DNA of 8,230 nucleotides from Thermoflexales bacterium (GTDB taxonomy: Bacteria > Chloroflexota > Anaerolineae > Fen-1058), in the NCBI GenBank assembly GCA_016931085.1, contig JAFGFO010000026.1, forward strand, positions 1 to 8,230, in the 5' to 3' direction. The position numbers and the translations under genes are program-made. The notes below the pieces were generated by a model that searched no databases, was not told the DNA's origin, and saw only the letters and a program-made list of their open reading frames with translations. Shown piece by piece: positions 6,470 through 8,230 of this stretch. The number at the start of each line of letters is the position of its first letter. The first letter of the stretch is position 1.

Positions 6470-6477
6470 ATGGTCCT

Positions 6478-7215
6478 GTGTCGGCAAGAAACTCGTCTTT
6501 CGCTATACCCATCCTGTGCTCGGACGAGGCCGTGCTGGTCGTCGACAAGCCGGCCGGACTGCCCACGCTGCCCGACGGTTACGATCCCAAAGCCCCGTGC
6601 TTGTCCGAACGCTTGCAGGTGGACTGGGGGCGCGTGTGGATGGTGCACCGGCTCGACCGGGAGACCAGCGGTGTGCTGGTACTGGCCCGCACGGCCGAGG
6701 CGCACCGCGCGCTCAACGACCAATTTGCCGCCCGGCGCGTGACCAAGCTTTACCACGCCCTGGTGGTGGGCAGTCCGAACTGGACTGAGCGGACGGTCGA
6801 CCTGGCCTTGCAGCCCGACGGCGACCGGCGGCACCGCACGGTCCCCCGGCCAGAAGGGGGTAAGCCGGCCGTCACGCACGTCCGCGTTCTGGAGCGCCTG
6901 GGTCGCTACTGCATCGTCGAGGCCAGGCCCGAAACGGGCCGCACGCACCAGGTCCGCGTTCACCTGGCATCGGTTGGTTTGTCAGTGGCCGTGGATGGGC
7001 TGTACGGGGATGGGCAGGCCATTTTCTTGTCGGAGATCAAGCCTGGCTACCGGGCGGGACAAGCGCCAGAGCGCCCGCTGCTGGCGCGGGTAGGCTTGCA
7101 TGCTTGGGCGCTGGGCTTTACGCACCCTCTCACCGGCCAGGGCATGCGCTTCGAAGCGCCTTATCCCAACGACCTGGGGGCGGCGGTGCACCAACTGCGT
7201 AAACTTTTCAAGTGA
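6478..7215 (+). CDS. RluA-family pseudouridine synthase without an S4 domain
   Basis: This 245-residue enzyme would isomerise specific uridines to pseudouridine in rRNA or tRNA. Motif I VVDKPAGLPT (21-30) is followed by the catalytic motif VHRLDRETSG (56-65), with the essential aspartate at D60. The motif around ARPETGRTHQVRVHLASVG and the C-terminal HAWALGFTHPLTGQ complete the RluA pattern. There is no N-terminal S4 RNA-binding domain; that and the length suggest an RluA- or TruC-like member rather than RluC/RluD, but the exact target uridine cannot be told from sequence. The GTG at 6478 is the only possible upstream start, since an in-frame TAA lies at 6466-6468. It is the only plus-strand gene, divergent from thrC and overlapping the TPR gene tail to tail by 8 bp. 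Confidence 0.93.
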   Translation: MSARNSSFAIPILCSDEAVLVVDKPAGLPTLPDGYDPKAPCLSERLQVDWGRVWMVHRLDRETSGVLVLARTAEAHRALNDQFAARRVTKLYHALVVGSPNWTERTVDLALQPDGDRRHRTVPRPEGGKPAVTHVRVLERLGRYCIVEARPETGRTHQVRVHLASVGLSVAVDGLYGDGQAIFLSEIKPGYRAGQAPERPLLARVGLHAWALGFTHPLTGQGMRFEAPYPNDLGAAVHQLRKLFK

Positions 7216-8230
7216 TTGGTACCTGCTCGAGCCCATCTAGCACTTGGGCGATGACCGCGTCCAGGGGGGTATGCGGTGTCTCCAGTGGCGTGAGGGACAG
7301 CTCGGCCAGCAGACGTTCGGCTTTTTCGCGAATGCTTTGCTCGGCAGCGGTGTGGTGGAGCACCAAGCCCAGCACGACAGACGCTTGTTCCCTCTGCCCC
7401 TGGCGGGCCAGGGGGACGGCCAGGTTGACCAGGATTTTCATCAATAACGTCAGTGCCTGGGTCTCGACCACGATTTTCAGAGCTTCGGCCAGGCAGGCCC
7501 TCGCTTCCTGGTCTTCTCCCAGGGCGCACGCAACCTCCCCCAGGTTGTTCAGGCACGTGGCGATCAGCTTTTGATCCTGGATGCTGTGCCCTATCGCCAG
7601 GCCTTGGCGATAAAACGTTCGCGCCTGGCGATATTCGCCCAGCTCGTAGGCGGCTTCGCCCAGGTTGCTCAAGGCCATTGCCTGTCCTTCCTGGTCGCCG
7701 ATCTCGCGGCAGATGTCCAGGCTTTCTTGGTAAAGCGCCTGAGCTTGCCTGTATTCCCCCAGCTCGTGCCACACGCTGCCCAGGTTGTTGAGATGGATGG
7801 CGGCGTTGAAAGCATTGCCCAACTCCCGGCTCAAGCTCAAACATTCTTCGAACATGGCTTGGGCCTTGGCATACTCCCCGCGATGGCAGGCTATGTCCCC
7901 CAGGGCATTCAGGGCAAGCAGCATGGCCTGTGGGCTGCCACTGGCCCGCGCGGCTGCCAGGCTTTCTTGGAACAGTAGATCAGCCCGGTCTATGTCCCCA
8001 GTTGGATAACACGTCATGCCAATCGAAAGAAGTGCATGTGCTTCACTCTCCACATTCCCAATCTGCCTGGACAACGCCAGGCTCTCTTCCGCCAGGCGTC
8101 CGGCCAGTGTATAGTCTCCCCGGGCGCGGGCTACGGCTGCCATCTCGAGCTGGCAAAAAGCCTGCTCGCCCGGCCATTCCGGGCGTAAGATCTCCAGGGC
8201 CGGCTCCAGGACGGCGCTGGCTTGCCCGTA
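7208..8230 (-). CDS. Tetratricopeptide-repeat protein, C-terminal part (N-terminus cut by window end)
   Basis: The frame is open from the window edge to a TGA at 7210-7208, giving 340 residues; a Met at 8143-8141 is internal and not taken as the start. The sequence is a run of TPR helices of the TPR_12 kind, with the recurring pattern LNNLGxxxxxLGEYxxAxxxYxxSLxI. Six units of exactly 40 residues run from 8152 down to 7433, then a seventh degenerate unit (LVNLAVPLARQGQREQA) and a short non-TPR tail ending GLEQVPIT. TPR arrays bind other proteins. In Chloroflexota, similar arrays form the C-terminus of AfsR/LuxR/MalT-like ATPase regulators or adenylate-cyclase-type proteins, so an NTPase and DNA-binding N-terminus outside the window is plausible but unseen. 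It converges with the pseudouridine synthase gene. Confidence 0.85.
   Translation of the reverse strand, partial: YGQASAVLEPALEILRPEWPGEQAFCQLEMAAVARARGDYTLAGRLAEESLALSRQIGNVESEAHALLSIGMTCYPTGDIDRADLLFQESLAAARASGSPQAMLLALNALGDIACHRGEYAKAQAMFEECLSLSRELGNAFNAAIHLNNLGSVWHELGEYRQAQALYQESLDICREIGDQEGQAMALSNLGEAAYELGEYRQARTFYRQGLAIGHSIQDQKLIATCLNNLGEVACALGEDQEARACLAEALKIVVETQALTLLMKILVNLAVPLARQGQREQASVVLGLVLHHTAAEQSIREKAERLLAELSLTPLETPHTPLDAVIAQVLDGLEQVPIT
7433..8152 (-). repeat. 120-bp in-frame tandem repeats encoding TPR units
   Basis: Six units begin at 8152, 8032, 7912, 7792, 7672 and 7552 (minus strand), each exactly 120 bp. The spacing can be seen in caggttgctc-like strings at 7541, 7661 and 7781, with a diverged form at 7901. 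The three units from 7792 to 7433 share the LxNLGE core best. This pattern indicates growth of the array by internal duplication. Confidence 0.8.

Larger units (their letters stand above)
6338..6477. other. Divergent intergenic control region between thrC and the pseudouridine synthase gene
   Basis: This 140-bp spacer is AT-richer than the flanking genes. It holds candidate promoters for both directions at 6440-6469, a short tctcta-type tandem repeat near 6406-6422, and a CGCGAAGG-type repeat at 6365-6390. It contains no convincing gene or tRNA. Confidence 0.7.

Noticed and set aside
6363..6566. Minus-strand frame of 67 codons across the divergent promoter region
   Set aside because: It overlaps the pseudouridine synthase start antisense and ends in translated CGCGAAGG repeat, a usual source of false small genes.

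Overview
The window is a GC-rich, gene-dense bacterial fragment. It carries a Hanks-type Ser/Thr kinase, a TldD/PmbA pair, a long TPR protein and three kinds of short dispersed repeat at gene boundaries. From general familiarity this fits Chloroflexota (Anaerolineae-like) best. That is an inference; no rRNA or marker gene is present to prove it.

Layout: almost everything reads on the minus strand. At the right edge (8230-7208) is the C-terminal part of a tetratricopeptide-repeat protein, probably a signalling or regulatory protein cut by the window end. It meets, tail to tail with an 8-bp overlap, the only plus-strand gene, a stand-alone RluA-type pseudouridine synthase (6478-7215). A 140-bp divergent control region (6338-6477) separates that gene from a minus-strand run: threonine synthase (6337-4976), TldD (4979-3537), PmbA/TldE (3521-2181), then a GT4-type glycosyltransferase (2061-916). 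The first three are tightly coupled: thrC and tldD overlap by 4 nt, tldD and pmbA are 15 nt apart, and both downstream starts have good Shine-Dalgarno sites. The glycosyltransferase follows a 119-bp gap holding a repeat remnant, a hairpin and a perfect 14-bp palindrome. Last comes the N-terminal 294 residues of a Ser/Thr protein kinase (882-1, cut by the left edge), with its own near-consensus promoter overlapping the glycosyltransferase stop codon.

How the genes work together: TldD and PmbA form the two-subunit metalloprotease. Threonine synthase supplies threonine from phosphohomoserine, and its linkage to the protease looks like housekeeping co-transcription rather than one pathway. No RiPP precursor peptide is visible beside TldD/PmbA. 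The glycosyltransferase, kinase and pseudouridine synthase look like independent units.

I see no clear new defence, mobile or biosynthetic system here. The points most worth checking are a palindromic element that forms the last ~34 codons of threonine synthase, the kinase promoter placed so that its mRNA would be leaderless, and the overlapping divergent promoters at 6440-6469.
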